Source: Endomicrobium sp.
Lineage (GTDB): Bacteria; Elusimicrobiota; Endomicrobiia; Endomicrobiales; Endomicrobiaceae
Assembly: GCA_031277075.1 (NCBI GenBank)
Contig: JAISLV010000054.1
Location: forward strand, 1 to 17,955
Direction: 5' to 3'
Length of the DNA stretch: 17,955 nucleotides
Part shown: positions 1 to 7,858 of the stretch, in pieces
Position numbering within the stretch: position 1 is the first letter of the stretch
Layout: each line of letters begins with the position of its first letter
Made by a program: the position numbers and the translations under genes
The notes under the pieces: generated by a model
What the model was told of the DNA's origin: nothing
What the model saw: the letters and a program-made list of their open reading frames with translations, nothing else
Databases searched by the model: none

Positions 1-404
1 TAAGGCGAAATTTCATTAGACGTATCGCCGCCCGAAATATCTTTTTCGTCGAAATCCCCGTAGGAAAGATACTGAAAGCCCGCGCCGAAAACCCCGTAAT
101 CGCCTGAGGGGAGCGCAAAAGACGCCCAACTGTAAGATATGTCTTCAAAATACGAGGAATACATAAACGCCGCTTCTTTTCTGTTTACCGACGACAAAAT
201 TGACGGATTCCAATAAAGCGCGTCAGACCCGCCGTTTGGAACCGCGCTGAAAGCGCCCGCCATAGCCGCGGCTCTTGCGCCTGAAGCGAGTTTTAAAAAA
301 GACGCCCCGCTTGTGCCGATATCTGAAGAAGAGCCAAAAACTAACGAGGGAAACAGCAGGCTTAAAGATAAAATTGCAGCCGTAAAATATGAAAAGTTTT
401 TCAT
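1..404 (-). CDS. PorV/PorQ-like outer-membrane protein (3' part outside window)
   Basis: Only the first 134 codons are present; the frame runs open to the window edge. The N-terminus is a Sec signal peptide: Lys at 2, a hydrophobic core, then a small-residue region ending near VFGSSSD. It is followed by the family hallmark LKLASGARAAAMAGAF and then DALYWNPS, as in PorV/PorQ/UPF0164 proteins, which are predicted outer-membrane beta-barrels. The rest is rich in aromatic and glycine strand-like segments (YFEDISYSWASFALPSGDYG), also typical of a barrel. The start ATG overlaps the stop of the upstream yhcH-like frame as TAATG, suggesting translational coupling when that gene was intact. Family identity is well supported. 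A role in type IX secretion is known for Bacteroidota PorV but cannot be assumed here, because no other secretion component is visible. Confidence 0.85.
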   Translation of the reverse strand, partial: MKNFSYFTAAILSLSLLFPSLVFGSSSDIGTSGASFLKLASGARAAAMAGAFSAVPNGGSDALYWNPSILSSVNRKEAAFMYSSYFEDISYSWASFALPSGDYGVFGAGFQYLSYGDFDEKDISGGDTSNEISP

Positions 405-847
405 TATAAAAAAAGCTCCGCTTTAATTTTTAAGACGCATTTTTTTACGCCGAACAAACCGCAAAGCGGGCTGTGAGCGTCAAAAACCAAAGAAAAAAGC
501 AAAACAGCCTTCGCGCAAAGTTATTTGTAAATCGCTTTTATCGTCAAAAAACATTATGTCTTTTTTAGCGTCGTATTCTTTATATATGTCGCCGCAGCAA
601 AACAAACTTTTCCAGCCGACGACCTCAACGCCTGAAATTATATGCTGCAAATCAACATAATTTTTATGGACTTCAAGTTTTTGCTCGTTTCGGTTGCGAA
701 GTTTCTATTGAAACAAAAATATTTTCGTCTACCGCGCCTGCCCTCAAAAGATTCCAAAAAGCCGTTTTCCAAAAAATCGCAGGCGTTTTTCAAAAACGGG
801 AATTTTTTGCGGTAAAAACTCAAATTTTTAATATTGTCAATTATCAT
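404..847 (-). pseudogene. YhcH/YjgK/YiaL-family protein broken by three +1 frameshifts
   Basis: The start (MIIDNIKNLSFY) is the typical opening of the YhcH/YjgK/YiaL (DUF386) family, cupin-like proteins linked to sugar and sialic-acid metabolism. Homology then moves through the frames. Residues up to FEG are in frame 0. AVDENIFVSIETSQPK follows after a +1 shift near 739-736. EQKLEVHKNYVDLQHIISG to REGCFAFFF follows after another +1 shift near 690-686. VFDAHSPLCG...KKCVLKIK follows after a third near 490-487. The total is 444 nt (147 codons plus stop), near the usual family length of about 150, and the final stop is back in the starting frame. The metal-site-like EVHKNYVDLQ and DAHSP segments are preserved. 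The gene is broken as read; three sequencing errors are the alternative. Confidence 0.8.
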
Positions 848-861
848 AAACGTTTCTTTAT

Positions 862-867
862 ATTATA
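862..867 (-). promoter_or_regulatory. Possible -10 box for the yhcH-like gene
   Basis: TATAAT on the minus strand, 14 nt before the ATG at 847, predicts an RNA start near 855 and a leader of only about 8 nt without a Shine-Dalgarno motif. No good -35 is visible 16-18 nt upstream, so confidence is low. A small inverted repeat at 875-889 (AGAATTT, one base, AAATTCT on the minus strand) followed by a short T-run overlaps the stop of the preceding gene and may be a weak terminator. Confidence 0.35.
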
Positions 868-879
868 CAAAAACAGAAT

Positions 880-1455
880 TTAAAATTCTTTCGCTCCTTC
901 CTTTAACATTTTTACGCCTTGGCTGTCTTTTTCTAAATGCTTCTTGTATTCCCCGCTGAATTTGTTTATTTCTTTTTTATAATTATCTTTTGAATAAATT
1001 GAGTTATTGTAATGCCTTATTCCCGGAAGATTTAAAATAACGTTTTTCGCCTTTCCTTTCCATTTTGAAATCGTATCAAAAATTTTAACCGCTTCTTTAT
1101 TTGCCGCCGCAGAAACCAGCTTGCTCTTAACTACTTCAATAATGCCTGAAAGAAGAGGTTTTTGTTTTTTTGAAGAACTTTTGTCTGAGGCGTCAGGCTC
1201 AAGCGTTTTCGTTGCAGAAGGCTTTGAAACCTTTGCTTTCGCTTTAGCCTTAGCTTTTTCTTCTTCCCCAGAATATGAAAAGTCCGACGCGTCCCCGTAT
1301 TTTTCTTCAAAGCCCGTTTTTTCAAGTTCAGCGTTTGTTTGCGCTTCTTCAGGGTTTGCTATATCAACGCCTTCCTGCGCCGCAAAAGCGCCCGAGCAAA
1401 AGAAAAATGAAAAAATAAAAACTAGAACCGCCGATACGGAAATTATGTTTTTCAT
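880..1455 (-). CDS. Small Lys-rich exported protein of unknown function
   Basis: 191 aa from the chosen ATG. I do not recognise the family. The start at 1455 is preferred over the upstream ATG at 1527 because AAGGAT lies about 6 nt before it and the protein then begins directly with a signal peptide (MKNIISVSAVLVFIFSFFF...GAFAAQ), probably cleaved after AFA. The mature part has an acidic segment, then the low-complexity repeat KAKAKAKAK (about residues 70-80), a Ser/Lys/Pro-rich linker (DKSSSKKQKP), and a basic C-terminal half likely to be helical (NKEAVKIFDTISKWKGKAKN; KKEINKFSGEYKKHLEKDSQ). It lies 61 nt downstream of the antiporter gene. Export to the periplasm or envelope is inferred from the signal peptide; no catalytic motif is visible. 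Confidence 0.7.
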   Translation of the reverse strand: MKNIISVSAVLVFIFSFFFCSGAFAAQEGVDIANPEEAQTNAELEKTGFEEKYGDASDFSYSGEEEKAKAKAKAKVSKPSATKTLEPDASDKSSSKKQKPLLSGIIEVVKSKLVSAAANKEAVKIFDTISKWKGKAKNVILNLPGIRHYNNSIYSKDNYKKEINKFSGEYKKHLEKDSQGVKMLKEGAKEF

Positions 1456-1516
1456 GCATTTATCCTTTTTAGCGTCTATAAAACGAATATTGCGCAGGCA
1501 AACTGTCGCGCTTTTT

Positions 1517-2698
1517 TTACATTGCAAGTTTCTTTTTATCGTCCCTTGAAATAAGATATTTTAAAATAAACGGAGTAACTAAAGTGGTGAGCATTATTAC
1601 CGCGACGAGCGCGCTGTATTCTTTTTGCCCAAAAACTGAATTTTTAAGCCCTATGCCCGCAAAAATAAGCCCTACTTCTCCTCTTGGAACCATTGAAGCT
1701 CCGATAAGCAGCTTGTTTACTCCTTTTTTAAACACGGCAAAACCAGAAGCCGCCTTGCCTATAAAAGCTACCGCAAATAAAACAAGAGTAAGCAAAAGAA
1801 TTACTCTGTTTGCCTCTTTGAAAGGGTTGAAAACGCTTATATCTACGCTCGTTCCCATTAGAACAAAAAATACCGGAACAAAACAGACGTAAAGCGGTTT
1901 TAAATCTTTTTTTATTTGCTCTTTTTCTTTTAACGTTGAAAGAACAAGCCCTGCGGCAAATGCGCCTACTATTGGCGCAAGCCCCGCTTTTTTTGAAAAA
2001 GCCGCTATAAACAAACAAAAGGCTAGAGCAAAAACAAAAACTATTTTTTCCTGTTTAATTTTTGAAACCAAACGAAACAGCGTAGGAGCTATTAAAAGTC
2101 CAGCGCCTATTGAAAGAACTAAAAACAAAACCGCGATCCCGCTTACTTTTGCTATCGCTCCTGCGGTAACCGCGCCGCCTGCGACAAGCTTTAAAACTAC
2201 CGCAAGTATTGCAAGCCCTATAACGTCGTCTATTACCGCCGCGCCTAAAACTATTTTCGCCTCTTGTGTTTCAATTTTCTTTAAATCCATAAACACTCTT
2301 GCGGTAATGCCTACGGAAGTAGCCGTAAGAACGGCTCCCGCAAAAATAGCCTGATGCGAAGAAAGCCCAAAATAAATAAAAACAAAATAGCCCGCCAAAT
2401 AAGGCAAAATAACGCCGATAAAAGCCACCGCGCAAGCCCATCCGCCAGCTTTTGCAAATTCTTTTATATCGGTTGAAAGACCGACTTCAAAAAGAAGAAT
2501 TATTGCTCCAAGCTCGGAAAGATTTGAAAAAGCCGCCGTATCGCCTATCAAGCCTAAAACGCTGGGACCTATAATAATGCCCGCAAAAAGTTCCCCAAGT
2601 ATCGCGCTTTGTCCTAAACGAACCGAAATTTCGCCGAAAAGTTTTGCAAAAACCAAAATCATTGCAAATGTCGTTAAAAAAGTAAAAATATCGTCCAT
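1517..2698 (-). CDS. CPA2-family monovalent cation:proton antiporter
   Basis: 393 aa with about 11-12 hydrophobic membrane segments and no hydrophilic C-terminal regulatory domain, so it is the short NapA/KefB-core type. Family motifs in order: GELFAGIIIGPSVLGL (35-50), FEVGLSTD (70-77), the unwound-helix TATSVGITARV (125-135), the ion-binding double Asp IDDVIG (D157-D158), FAAGLVLS, FVPVFFVLMGTSVD, and PRGEVGLIFAGIGL near the C-terminus. The Asp-Asp pair is characteristic of electrogenic exchangers in this superfamily. It exchanges H+ for Na+ or K+ across the inner membrane; which ion cannot be told from sequence. The start at 2698 is supported by AAGGGAT about 10 nt upstream. That ribosome site sits immediately beside the end of the 184-bp inverted-repeat element, which therefore forms almost the whole upstream region of this gene. 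Confidence 0.9.
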   Translation of the reverse strand: MDDIFTFLTTFAMILVFAKLFGEISVRLGQSAILGELFAGIIIGPSVLGLIGDTAAFSNLSELGAIILLFEVGLSTDIKEFAKAGGWACAVAFIGVILPYLAGYFVFIYFGLSSHQAIFAGAVLTATSVGITARVFMDLKKIETQEAKIVLGAAVIDDVIGLAILAVVLKLVAGGAVTAGAIAKVSGIAVLFLVLSIGAGLLIAPTLFRLVSKIKQEKIVFVFALAFCLFIAAFSKKAGLAPIVGAFAAGLVLSTLKEKEQIKKDLKPLYVCFVPVFFVLMGTSVDISVFNPFKEANRVILLLTLVLFAVAFIGKAASGFAVFKKGVNKLLIGASMVPRGEVGLIFAGIGLKNSVFGQKEYSALVAVIMLTTLVTPFILKYLISRDDKKKLAM

Positions 2699-2712
2699 AT
2701 TCTATCCCTTAA

Positions 2713-2896
2713 TGGGCGTCTCTAAAAACCCTAACGCCCGTACTTGCCTTGCGACTTGAGAGACATTGTCTCTGCGGCATTTCTACATCAGAAAATTTGT
2801 CCGTCCTTGCTCTTAGGACGCGGCTTGCATTTTCTTCTTTGAACTGCCGTAAAATTTGCGGCAATTACAAACATTATAGGTTTTTAGAGACACCCA
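2713..2896. mobile_element. 184-bp MITE-like element with 18-bp terminal inverted repeats
   Basis: Left end 2713-2730 (tgggcgtctctaaaaacc) and right end 2879-2896 (ggtttttagagacaccca) are inverted copies matching at 17 of 18 positions. Inside are three more palindromes: 2759-2773 (AGAGACA/TGTCTCT around one base, repeating the AGAGAC core of the ends), 2803-2819 (GTCCT...AGGAC) and 2845-2863 (a 19-bp hairpin TGCCG...CGGCA with one wobble). There is no credible gene inside. Compact size, terminal inverted repeats and intergenic position fit a non-autonomous miniature transposable element; a structured RNA or a complex bidirectional terminator is the alternative. No clear target duplication is visible (flanks ttaa and atga). 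It fills the gap between the second TMTC-like gene and the antiporter. Confidence 0.6.
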
Positions 2897-2931
2897 ATGA
2901 AAAATTTCTTATTTATTTTCGTTATACGGCT

Positions 2932-5037
2932 CTATTTTTGACTTTTAAAATCTTCTCTAAAATTTTTTGGAATTTCAAAACCGGATTTTTGAGCTTTTGC
3001 AATATCTTCTTCGGCTTTATCATACCTTTTATTGAAAAAATGAACAATAGCTCTGTGAAAATACGCCGACCCTAAATCGTTTTTTATAAGGAGAGCCGCG
3101 GTAAAATACGCTAACGCGCTTTTATAATCGCCTCTTATAGCGCGCGCGCTCCCTATGCGTTCGTAAGCGTAATAATCGTTAGGGTCTTGAGCCAAAATTC
3201 TAAAACTAAAATTTTCAGCGGCGTCGTAAAGTCCGCGTTCGAAAAAAAGGTTCGACAGACATCCCAAAATTAATATTTTGTTTGAAGATTTAGCAAGCCC
3301 GTCGTAATAAATTTGAACGGCTTTTTCGTAGTCCCCTTTCTTTTCATAAATTCCTCCGATAGAAGAGTAGACGGCGGCGTCTTGCGGAAAAAATTTTAAC
3401 GCTTTAAAATAATATTCCATAGCTTTGTCGTCGTCGCCCGCATTCTCGTAATATTTTCCCGCATTGTAATAAGCAAAAATATACGTAGGATTTATTCTAG
3501 TTTCAAGAGCTTTTTTAATATAAAGCAAAGACTTTTCTTTATCGTTTAACTCGGAGTAAATTTTAGACAAATGGCAGCAAGCTAAAGTGAAATTAGGGTC
3601 TAATTTAGAAACGCTCAAATATAAACGTATAGCTTCGGCGTATTTCTTTTGTTCCCATCTTATTTGCGCAAGAGAAAACGCGGCGGTGGAATAGCTGTCA
3701 ATTGTTAAAGCTGAAACGAAATCCTTTTGGGCAAGGGCGTTCATTTTATTCTTAAAATAAAAAATTCCTCTCGTCGTATACGCATGCGCTATTTGCATAT
3801 TGTAATTTTTTATTTGATTGTTAAAAAGCGTTTCCGTATTATGCCAAACCGAAGCCTGAATATTCGTCTTTACGCACATAAGCGCAAAAACCGCGCAGAC
3901 GGCGACCGCCGCCGAGTTTTTTAAAAATTTCGTTTTAATATTTCTAAATAAAAACATTACAAATTCAGCCGCAAGATAAGCAAACCCTAAAAAAGGAATA
4001 TAGACGTATCTGTCTGCGACAGGGGCTATCCCCGTAGGAAAAACGTTTATCACAGGCAAAACCGTCGTCAAAAATAAAGCCGCGCCGAAAAAGATTTTTT
4101 TAGCGTCTTTTAAACTAAACAGAATTAAAACTAAAACGCCGTAAATCAAAGCGGGGCTGTAAAGTATAAATTTCGGAGGAAAAACATTGCCGAAAAAATA
4201 AGGATAAATTACCGAAAGTTTCGACGGATTTACAAATTTTGCCGCGTAAAATAAAATATTGAAATGCGCCGAGATAAAATTTACAAACATTGAATAACTT
4301 GTTTGTTCGGCTTTTTCGTAAGAAAAATAATATCCGCTGTAAGTTATATAAGAAAACGCGGCGGCGGCGGCAAAAAATGGGATATATTTTAAAAAGGCGG
4401 TTTTATAAAAACAGGCTTTAAAGCCGTTATCCTTTGCTAAAAACCAATCAAACAAAATTAAAACTGCAGGAAGAGTTACCGCCATAGATTTTGACAGGCA
4501 TGAGAATATAAAAAAAATCAGCGATAAACCGTAATAGCGTTTATTTTTATCTTTATTAAGACGGAATTTCAAGTAAAACAACAAAGATAAAAGAAAGAAA
4601 AAAGCGTATAAAACGTCTTTCCTTCCCGTAACCCAAGCTACGCTTTCAACATTTACGGGGTGGCAGGCAAAAATTGAAGCTACGATAAAAGCCGTAAAAA
4701 AGTTTTTCTTTGTTAAGAGAAAAAAAATAAAAAACACAAGCAGAGAGTTTAACAGATGAAGAATTAAATTGTCGGCATGATAAAAATAAGGGTCTTTTCC
4801 AAACAGCGCGGTTTCTGCAAACAAAGATAAATTAACCATAGGGTGATACAGCCTAAAATGCGATTCAAAAAGAAGCGATTTAAGATTTGAAAGCGTAAAA
4901 GAATTTATTTTCCAATTCCCTTCTATCATAACAGGGTCGTCAAGATACACAAAATCCGCGCTCAAAACGGGATAAAACGCCAAAACCGTTACAATCATTA
5001 ACGCTATTATCATCAATGCCGCTTTAAATTTTGTCAT
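2932..5037 (-). CDS. TMTC-like GT-C membrane glycosyltransferase with C-terminal TPRs (downstream paralogue)
   Basis: 701 aa. The N-terminal 390 or so residues are polytopic membrane sequence with the signature of bacterial TMTC-like GT-C proteins: an Asp pair in the first extracytoplasmic loop (YLDDPVMI, D33-D34), LYHPMVNLS, HADNLILHLLN, ACHPVNVESVAWVTGRKD and CLSKSMAVTLP. The C-terminal 300 residues form about eight tetratricopeptide repeats (for example YYENAGDDDKAMEYYFKALK and YEKKGDYEKAVQIYYDGL). By analogy with eukaryotic TMTC O-mannosyltransferases it probably moves a sugar from a lipid-linked donor onto an extracytoplasmic acceptor, with the repeats binding the substrate; donor and acceptor are unknown. 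The ATG overlaps the stop of the upstream paralogue as ATGA, implying coupled translation. The stop codon is TAG. Confidence 0.85.
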   Translation of the reverse strand: MTKFKAALMIIALMIVTVLAFYPVLSADFVYLDDPVMIEGNWKINSFTLSNLKSLLFESHFRLYHPMVNLSLFAETALFGKDPYFYHADNLILHLLNSLLVFFIFFLLTKKNFFTAFIVASIFACHPVNVESVAWVTGRKDVLYAFFFLLSLLFYLKFRLNKDKNKRYYGLSLIFFIFSCLSKSMAVTLPAVLILFDWFLAKDNGFKACFYKTAFLKYIPFFAAAAAFSYITYSGYYFSYEKAEQTSYSMFVNFISAHFNILFYAAKFVNPSKLSVIYPYFFGNVFPPKFILYSPALIYGVLVLILFSLKDAKKIFFGAALFLTTVLPVINVFPTGIAPVADRYVYIPFLGFAYLAAEFVMFLFRNIKTKFLKNSAAVAVCAVFALMCVKTNIQASVWHNTETLFNNQIKNYNMQIAHAYTTRGIFYFKNKMNALAQKDFVSALTIDSYSTAAFSLAQIRWEQKKYAEAIRLYLSVSKLDPNFTLACCHLSKIYSELNDKEKSLLYIKKALETRINPTYIFAYYNAGKYYENAGDDDKAMEYYFKALKFFPQDAAVYSSIGGIYEKKGDYEKAVQIYYDGLAKSSNKILILGCLSNLFFERGLYDAAENFSFRILAQDPNDYYAYERIGSARAIRGDYKSALAYFTAALLIKNDLGSAYFHRAIVHFFNKRYDKAEEDIAKAQKSGFEIPKNFREDFKSQK

Positions 5038-7217
5038 AAAGAGTCCGCCTTTGCCGATTTTATATCTTCGTAAAAAGAGCGAGGAACTTCAAAACCTGTT
5101 TCTTCGGCTTTGCTTGCGTCAGCTTGCGCTTTGTCGTAACGCCTATATTTTAGATATAAAGCGGCTCGGTGAAAATATGCCTGTCCAAAATCATTTTTTA
5201 TCAGCAGAGCCGTCGTATATTTTTCTAAAGCCTGTTTATAATTATTGTTTATCGCCGCGATATTTCCTAAAAAATCGTAAGCCAAAAACGACGACGGATT
5301 TATTTCAACAGCTTTTTCAAAAACCCGCGCCGAAAGCGCGTATTCGCCCGTTTTAAAATACAATGCCGCCATAGATTCTAAAACCTCGCAAACAAACCCG
5401 CAGTTTAATAAAGCCGCGGCGTATTCTTTAAAAGCGGCTTCAAAATTATTTTGTTTCTCATAAATTGACGCTTCCAACAAATACGTTTTAAAATCTCCTT
5501 GAAATATCCGTTTTGCGATACCTGCGTAAAAAAGCGCGTTTTCGTATTCGCGTTTTTCATAATAATACGCCGCGATATAAGAATAAACGTCAAACAGTCT
5601 TTCTTTTGGCAAAACATTAACGCTCTCTTCAAACGTCTCAAGCAAATTTTTTTCATCGCCGAGTTCTTTATATATTTCCATAACATATATATAAGCCGCC
5701 GCTCTATTGGGGTCGTCTTTATGCAAACGTCTATAAAAACTCAAAGCCTGTTTATATCCGTCTGTTTGCGCGCTGGCGGCTTTTTGTCTTTCGTATCCTA
5801 AAGCAAATATTACCGTTGAAAGAGAAGCGTCAATTCTATAAGCCTCGTATAAATCTTTTAAGTCCTGCGTTTCATAGTATCTTAAAATATACGCCATAGC
5901 GGAACTTCCCGGATAATTTTTTATTTGATTATTAAAAACGCTTAGCGAATTATTCCACGTCTTTGCTTGAATGTTTGCCTTAAAACACATTGCGCAAAAA
6001 ACCGCGCATAAAGCGGCGGCAAAAACAAACTTAAAAATTTTGATTTTTAATTTTTTATATATAGAAAAAATCAGAAAAGCCGCAATAAAAGCAAGCCCCG
6101 AAGACGCAGCGTAAACGTATCTGTCAGCGACAGAAGCGGGACCTGCGGGCAAAATATTTATAACGGGTAAAACGGCTATTGCAAAAAACGCGGCTACAAA
6201 AAATATTTTCTTAGTATATCTCAAACTAAAAACCGAAAACGCAAACAAAGACCATACAAATATAGGAGACAGCCAAATAAAAAGAGGCAAACTTTCCGCG
6301 TCTTTTATAAAATTCGGATATACTATCGCAAGTTTTGACGGCGCGATAAATTTTGACAGATAAAAAATAACGTTAAAATGAGCGGCGACAAAATTTTTAA
6401 ACAACAGCGAAACAGTTATAGCGGATTTTTCACCAGCGTCGTAATACATTATGCAAGCGGCGGCTGAAAACAAAAGCGCAAGCGTAAAATAAGGCATATA
6501 TTTTATTAAAGATTTTAAATTGATTTTATTTCCTAAAAACCAATCGATAAGAACTAAGATAGCGGGAAGAGTTACCGCCATAGGCTTTGAAAGGCAGGCG
6601 AAAAGAAAAGATATTAAAGACAAAGCGTAATAAGTTTTTTTATTTGCGCCGTTTAAATATTTTAAATATCCGTAAATTGAACACAAAAAGAAAAAAGCGT
6701 ATAAAACGTCTTTGCGGGAACTTATCCAAGCTACAGCCTCAACGTTTAAAGGATGACAGGCAAAAATAGCAGCCGTTATAAAAGATACGAAAAAATTGCG
6801 CCTTGTAAGTTCAAAAAATATAAAAAATACAAGCAAAACGTTTAACAGATGTAAAATTAAATTGTCGGCATGATAAATATACGGGTCTTTTCCAAACAGC
6901 ATATATTCAACGGCAAAAGATAAATTTACTATTGGGTGATAAAGCCTGAAATGCGAATCAAAGATAAGCGATTTAATATGCGAAGCGGAAAAAGAAGTTA
7001 TTTTAAGGTTTCCCGAAACCATCACTTGGTCGTCGTAATTTATAAAGGAGGCGCTCAATACTGGATAAAACACAAAAACCGTTATAAGCGCAAGCGCGGT
7101 AAGACAAAAAACCAAAAGAAGATTTTTTGAACGAAGTCCGTTTAACGCGGCTATTTTTGAGCCGCCGCCTGTTTTATTTTGATTTTTTCCAAGGTTTTCC
7201 GCAAGGAACGCTTTCAT
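5034..7217 (-). CDS. TMTC-like GT-C membrane glycosyltransferase with C-terminal TPRs (upstream paralogue)
   Basis: 727 aa. Same architecture as its downstream neighbour and clearly paralogous along the whole length: FYPVLSASFINYDDQVMV (D62-D63), RLYHPIVNLS, HADNLILHLLN, CHPLNVEAVAWISSRKD (154-170) and CLSKPMAVTLP (208-218), then about 7-8 TPR units to the end. The last repeats are most alike between the paralogues (YTTALLIKNDFGQAYFHRA against FTAALLIKNDLGSAYFHRA). The annotated ATG lies 44 nt inside the 3' end of thyX and has GGGAAAA about 6 nt upstream. It gives about 30 hydrophilic residues before the first membrane helix that the paralogue lacks, so a later non-ATG start is possible. Predicted role: inner-membrane glycosyl transfer to an envelope or exported acceptor; substrate unknown. 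Confidence 0.85.
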   Translation of the reverse strand: MKAFLAENLGKNQNKTGGGSKIAALNGLRSKNLLLVFCLTALALITVFVFYPVLSASFINYDDQVMVSGNLKITSFSASHIKSLIFDSHFRLYHPIVNLSFAVEYMLFGKDPYIYHADNLILHLLNVLLVFFIFFELTRRNFFVSFITAAIFACHPLNVEAVAWISSRKDVLYAFFFLCSIYGYLKYLNGANKKTYYALSLISFLFACLSKPMAVTLPAILVLIDWFLGNKINLKSLIKYMPYFTLALLFSAAACIMYYDAGEKSAITVSLLFKNFVAAHFNVIFYLSKFIAPSKLAIVYPNFIKDAESLPLFIWLSPIFVWSLFAFSVFSLRYTKKIFFVAAFFAIAVLPVINILPAGPASVADRYVYAASSGLAFIAAFLIFSIYKKLKIKIFKFVFAAALCAVFCAMCFKANIQAKTWNNSLSVFNNQIKNYPGSSAMAYILRYYETQDLKDLYEAYRIDASLSTVIFALGYERQKAASAQTDGYKQALSFYRRLHKDDPNRAAAYIYVMEIYKELGDEKNLLETFEESVNVLPKERLFDVYSYIAAYYYEKREYENALFYAGIAKRIFQGDFKTYLLEASIYEKQNNFEAAFKEYAAALLNCGFVCEVLESMAALYFKTGEYALSARVFEKAVEINPSSFLAYDFLGNIAAINNNYKQALEKYTTALLIKNDFGQAYFHRAALYLKYRRYDKAQADASKAEETGFEVPRSFYEDIKSAKADSL

Positions 7218-7845
7218 AACATTTTTCCCGCGCGCAGTCGGGACCTGCGTCTTTGAAAAGTATAGGAGCTTCTTTTTTTACAAGGTTTAACATCCGGCAT
7301 GCCATTTCTCTTATTTCCCATTGCGCTCTATTGCAAGCTCTTAAAGAGAAAAAATGCCTCAATTCCCTTGCGTTCATAGTGAGAATTATTTTTGTAGAAG
7401 AGGCGTTTGGCAAAACGTATCTTGCGTCTTCCGCAGGCACTCCAAGTTCTATAAGCTCTTTATAAAAATCTTGGCTCTGCTTTAAAAAAGAATTAAATTT
7501 TGCAAAGAGCGTTTCGTCTTTTGACACAGTTGTAGGGATTACAAATTCAACGCCGTCTTTAAATTTAACGTATCTTTGGCTCTGCACGGAAAAAGAAGCT
7601 ATTCTGTGCCTTGTAAGCTGAGCTAGCAAAGCGCGCGAAACGCCTTCTATGGCAAAGGTAAAAGAGCTGTGCTCTAAAACGGAATGATGCCCTGAAGAAA
7701 TTACTCTTTCAAGCAAATTTTTTATTTTTTCTTCGGTAAATTGTTCTGTAATTTCGTCAATCCCCGCCGCGCTGTAGCAAAGCCTTGCGGCTAAGGCGCA
7801 GGTTTTTTCGGGTTCATTAGTAAATTTTAAGAGCTTTACTTTCAT
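7174..7845 (-). CDS. thyX: Flavin-dependent thymidylate synthase ThyX
   Basis: 223 aa from the chosen start. ThyX converts dUMP to dTMP using methylene-tetrahydrofolate, FAD and NADPH, replacing ThyA. The diagnostic RHR-x7-S signature is present (RHR at 79-81, then S89 and R91), preceded by the FAD/dUMP-contacting segment SGHHSVLEHSSFTFAIEG (51-68); NARELRHFFSLR occurs later. The ATG at 7845 is chosen because the protein then opens MKVKLLKF, as ThyX proteins do. The longer frame from 7884 would add 13 residues encoded partly by a dispersed octamer repeat, not by gene sequence. Its 3' end overlaps the next gene by 44 nt. Confidence 0.95.
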   Translation of the reverse strand: MKVKLLKFTNEPEKTCALAARLCYSAAGIDEITEQFTEEKIKNLLERVISSGHHSVLEHSSFTFAIEGVSRALLAQLTRHRIASFSVQSQRYVKFKDGVEFVIPTTVSKDETLFAKFNSFLKQSQDFYKELIELGVPAEDARYVLPNASSTKIILTMNARELRHFFSLRACNRAQWEIREMACRMLNLVKKEAPILFKDAGPDCAREKCYESVPCGKPWKKSK

Positions 7846-7858
7846 AATTGGAATACCT

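Noticed and set aside
1..404. Type IX secretion system
   Set aside because: A PorV/PorQ-like protein alone is not evidence of the system; no other component is present in the window.
1456..1527. Longer start of the exported protein at 1527
   Set aside because: It would overlap the antiporter gene and bury the signal peptide behind 24 hydrophilic residues; the ATG at 1455 has a ribosome site.
2749..3075. Plus-strand 108-residue frame crossing the inverted-repeat element
   Set aside because: It runs antisense through the 3' end of a real gene and across the element, has no ribosome site and no family resemblance.
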